Notes under the pieces: model-generated
The model's database searches: none
Seen by the model: only the letters and a program-made list of their open reading frames with translations
Told to the model about the DNA's origin: nothing
Origin: CAYRHN01 sp964424115
GTDB lineage: Bacteria; Chloroflexota; Anaerolineae; Anaerolineales; Anaerolineaceae
Length of the DNA stretch: 64,000 nucleotides
Reading direction: 5' to 3'
Assembly: GCA_964424115.1 (NCBI GenBank)
Contig: CAYRHN010000007.1
Span: forward strand, 124,001-188,000
Shown here: in pieces, positions 62,531 to 64,000 of the stretch
How the letters are laid out: every line of letters starts with the position of its first letter
Position numbering within the stretch: position 1 is the stretch's first letter
Position numbers and translations under genes: made by a program

Positions 62531-63442
62531 ATGTCCAAGAAAAGCAAAGATTCCCCCAAGAAGACCCACGTCCAACCCGCGCAGGAGAAGGTCCAGCCCG
62601 CGCCGGCTGCTGCAACCCAACCCAAGGTGGATCAGATCAAGCTCACCAAAAAGTCCTACGAGAAGGAGCTGAGCCGCCTGCAATCCGAGCTGGTCAAGCT
62701 GCAGGAATGGATCCGCGTCAAGGGATTGAAGGTGGTGGTCATCTTTGAAGGCCGCGATGCCGCCGGCAAGGGAGGCGCGATCAAGCGCATCACCGAAAGC
62801 CTCAACCCGCGCGTCTGCCGCGTGGCTGCCCTTCCCACCCCCACCGACCGCGAGAAGACTCAATGGTATTTCCAGCGCTACGTGGCCCACCTGCCCGCCG
62901 GGGGCGAGATGGTCCTCTTCGACCGCTCCTGGTACAACCGCGCCGGCGTGGAACGCGTGATGGGCTTCTGCACCGAGGAGGAATACCGCGAATTCCTGCG
63001 CTCGGTGCCGGAATTCGAGCGCATGCTGGTGCGTTCCGGCATCATCCTGATCAAATACTGGTTCTCGGTCAGCGACAAGGAGCAGGAACGTCGCTTCCAG
63101 GCGCGCATCCACGACCCCGCCAAGCGTTGGAAGCTCAGCCCGATGGACCTGCAATCCCGCGCCCGCTGGGTGGAATATTCCAAGGCCAAGGATGACAATT
63201 TCGCCGCCACCGATATCAAGCAGGCGCCCTGGTACGTGGTCAATGCCGACAACAAGATGTGCGCCCGTCTGAACTGCATCCGCCACCTGCTCAGCATGAT
63301 CCCCTACCAGGACCTGACCCCCGAACCGCTGGAACTGCCCCCCCGCCAGGTGGACGGCGGCTATGTCCGCCCGCCCATCACCGACCAGACCTTCGTGCCG
63401 GAGGTCTACGCCCCCGCCGATTCTTCGGTCGAGGAGGATTGA
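62531..63442 (+). CDS. ppk2: Polyphosphate kinase 2 (PPK2 class I)
   Basis: A 303-residue enzyme that uses polyphosphate to phosphorylate nucleoside diphosphates (or the reverse). Walker A GRDAAGKGGAIKR (residues about 73-85) and FDRSWYNRAGVERVMGF (Walker B and lid) are PPK2 hallmarks. A Lys-rich N-terminal tail precedes the domain. The ATG at 62531 follows GGAGGG. Class I (one PPK2 domain) fits the length; ADP- or GDP-preference cannot be told. A repeat with a GC-rich hairpin follows the stop and may end the transcript. Confidence 0.93.
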   Translation: MSKKSKDSPKKTHVQPAQEKVQPAPAAATQPKVDQIKLTKKSYEKELSRLQSELVKLQEWIRVKGLKVVVIFEGRDAAGKGGAIKRITESLNPRVCRVAALPTPTDREKTQWYFQRYVAHLPAGGEMVLFDRSWYNRAGVERVMGFCTEEEYREFLRSVPEFERMLVRSGIILIKYWFSVSDKEQERRFQARIHDPAKRWKLSPMDLQSRARWVEYSKAKDDNFAATDIKQAPWYVVNADNKMCARLNCIRHLLSMIPYQDLTPEPLELPPRQVDGGYVRPPITDQTFVPEVYAPADSSVEED

Positions 63443-63451
63443 CCGCCTTCC

Positions 63452-63490
63452 CTGTCATTCTGAGCCCCCGCAGGGGGCGAAGAATCTATC
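63452..63490 (+). repeat. GTCATTCTGAG...GAAGAATCT repeat with hairpin
   Basis: CTGTCATTCTGAG, a GCCCCC-GCA-GGGGGC hairpin at 63464-63478, then GAAGAATCTATC. It is the same family as 61804-61831. The stem could serve as a terminator for ppk2. Confidence 0.65.
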
Positions 63491-63513
63491 TTAAAGGCAC
63501 AACATCCCTTCCC

Positions 63514-63575
63514 TGTAGGGGCGGGACGCCATGGTGATATAGAGGCTGACCGGTAAACAAAGTCCCGCCCGCCCC
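63514..63575 (+). repeat. TGTAGGGGCGGGAC...GTCCCGCCC inverted repeat
   Basis: Arms GGGCGGGAC (63519-63527) and GTCCCGCCC (63562-63570) flank about 34 bases. The TGTAGGGGCGGG start recalls a dispersed repeat type in Chloroflexota and cyanobacteria. It lies between convergent ppk2 and the oxidoreductase gene. Confidence 0.6.
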
Positions 63576-63585
63576 CTCCTGCGTC

Positions 63586-64000
63586 TCACACTTCCACTAC
63601 TCTCCCACTCCTCGCCGATTCCAGCAGCGCCAGGATGGTGGCCACGTTCTCGCGGCTCTCCTCCAGGCTGACCAGCGGCGCGGCCCCATCCAGCACCGCC
63701 CGCTCCATGTCCTCCACCTCGCCCAGGTACAGGTCCACCTTCGGGAAGGTGAAGCGCTCCTCTTTCTCCTCGCGGATCAGCAGCACCGGAGCGGTCTTCT
63801 CGCGCGGGGAGAACGGCGATGGGATGACCAGGCTGCCCTTCGTCCCGCGCACTTCCATGCGCGTGGCGTACGGCAGGCCAAAACTGCAATAGAACTGCCC
63901 CATCACCCCGCCCGGGTAGCGCATCTCGCCCGCCAGGGTCAGGTCGATCCCCGTCGGCGCGCTGATCTGGCTGGCAGACACCTGCTCCGGCTGGCTTCCG
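63586..64000 (-). CDS. Gfo/Idh/MocA-type oxidoreductase (5' end outside window)
   Basis: About 138 C-terminal residues are visible; the frame runs off the window edge (reading GSQPEQVSASQIS before the first in-frame GTG, so that codon is not the start). GVMGQFYCSFGLPYATRMEV, RGTKGSLVIPSPF and SLEESRENVATILALLESAR fit the C-terminal domain of NAD(P)-dependent sugar oxidoreductases. The cofactor domain is missing, so the substrate cannot be judged. Confidence 0.75.
   Translation of the reverse strand, partial: GSQPEQVSASQISAPTGIDLTLAGEMRYPGGVMGQFYCSFGLPYATRMEVRGTKGSLVIPSPFSPREKTAPVLLIREEKEERFTFPKVDLYLGEVEDMERAVLDGAAPLVSLEESRENVATILALLESARSGRVVEV

Overview
The window looks like a chromosomal segment from a bacterium of the phylum Chloroflexota, most likely class Anaerolineae. 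This is an inference from the mix of genes: a complete 14-subunit complex I operon, PAS/GAF/HD-GYP mega-sensors, a toast-rack lipoprotein operon under an ECF sigma factor, a type-5 (Fe-S) uracil-DNA glycosylase, and the GC-rich coding style. Intergenic DNA carries several short dispersed repeat families. No rRNA or tRNA gene, insertion sequence, phage gene or CRISPR array was seen.

Layout. 1-5.6 kb (+): the end of a 2-oxoacid dehydrogenase E1-beta gene, overlapped by an unusual lipoyl-domain/sugar-acyltransferase fusion; then a deoxynucleoside kinase, a secreted alpha/beta-hydrolase lipoprotein and a putative glycosyltransferase. 5.7-6.7 kb (-): galT. 6.9-10.1 kb (+): an envelope module of ECF sigma factor, membrane anti-sigma factor, bactofilin-like membrane lipoprotein and toast-rack lipoprotein, with overlapping or very close genes. 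10.1-15.1 kb (-): a tandem GNAT protein, a GAF-PAS histidine kinase, a class-III aminotransferase and a ROK sugar kinase. 15.1-23.9 kb (-): a signalling block with a response regulator, a 1673-residue hybrid kinase and a multi-PAS HD-GYP protein. 24-30 kb: an ABC-F ATPase (+) converging on a beta-propeller lipoprotein (-), then a second multi-PAS HD-GYP protein (-). 30.2-33.1 kb (-): an efflux pump and its TetR regulator with a clear promoter and operator, followed by a uracil-DNA glycosylase. 33.2-38.1 kb (-): a membrane-anchored unknown, a zinc-ribbon membrane protein, ruvB-queA and a secreted SUMF1-like protein. 38.3-39.4 kb (+): a dihydroorotate-dehydrogenase-like flavoprotein with two Fe-S clusters, ending in a strong terminator. 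39.5-53.8 kb (-): nuoABCDEFGHIJKLMN. 54-59 kb (+): an M23 peptidase lipoprotein, gatB, a metallo-beta-lactamase-fold hydrolase and a Crp/Fnr regulator. 59.3-64 kb: a methyltransferase remnant, pcrA and a GNAT gene (-), ppk2 (+), and a truncated Gfo/Idh/MocA oxidoreductase (-).

How the genes work together. The nuo operon couples NADH oxidation to proton pumping. The sigma/anti-sigma operon probably reads and remodels the cell envelope. The two HD-GYP proteins should hydrolyse cyclic di-GMP in response to PAS/GAF inputs, next to a His-Asp phosphorelay. The most unusual items are the lipoyl-PglD fusion beside an E1-beta gene, the DHODH-like enzyme lacking the usual catalytic cysteine, the SUMF1-like protein without its cysteine pair, and the repeat families, one of which resembles an in-frame protein linker while another supplies the end of a GNAT gene.
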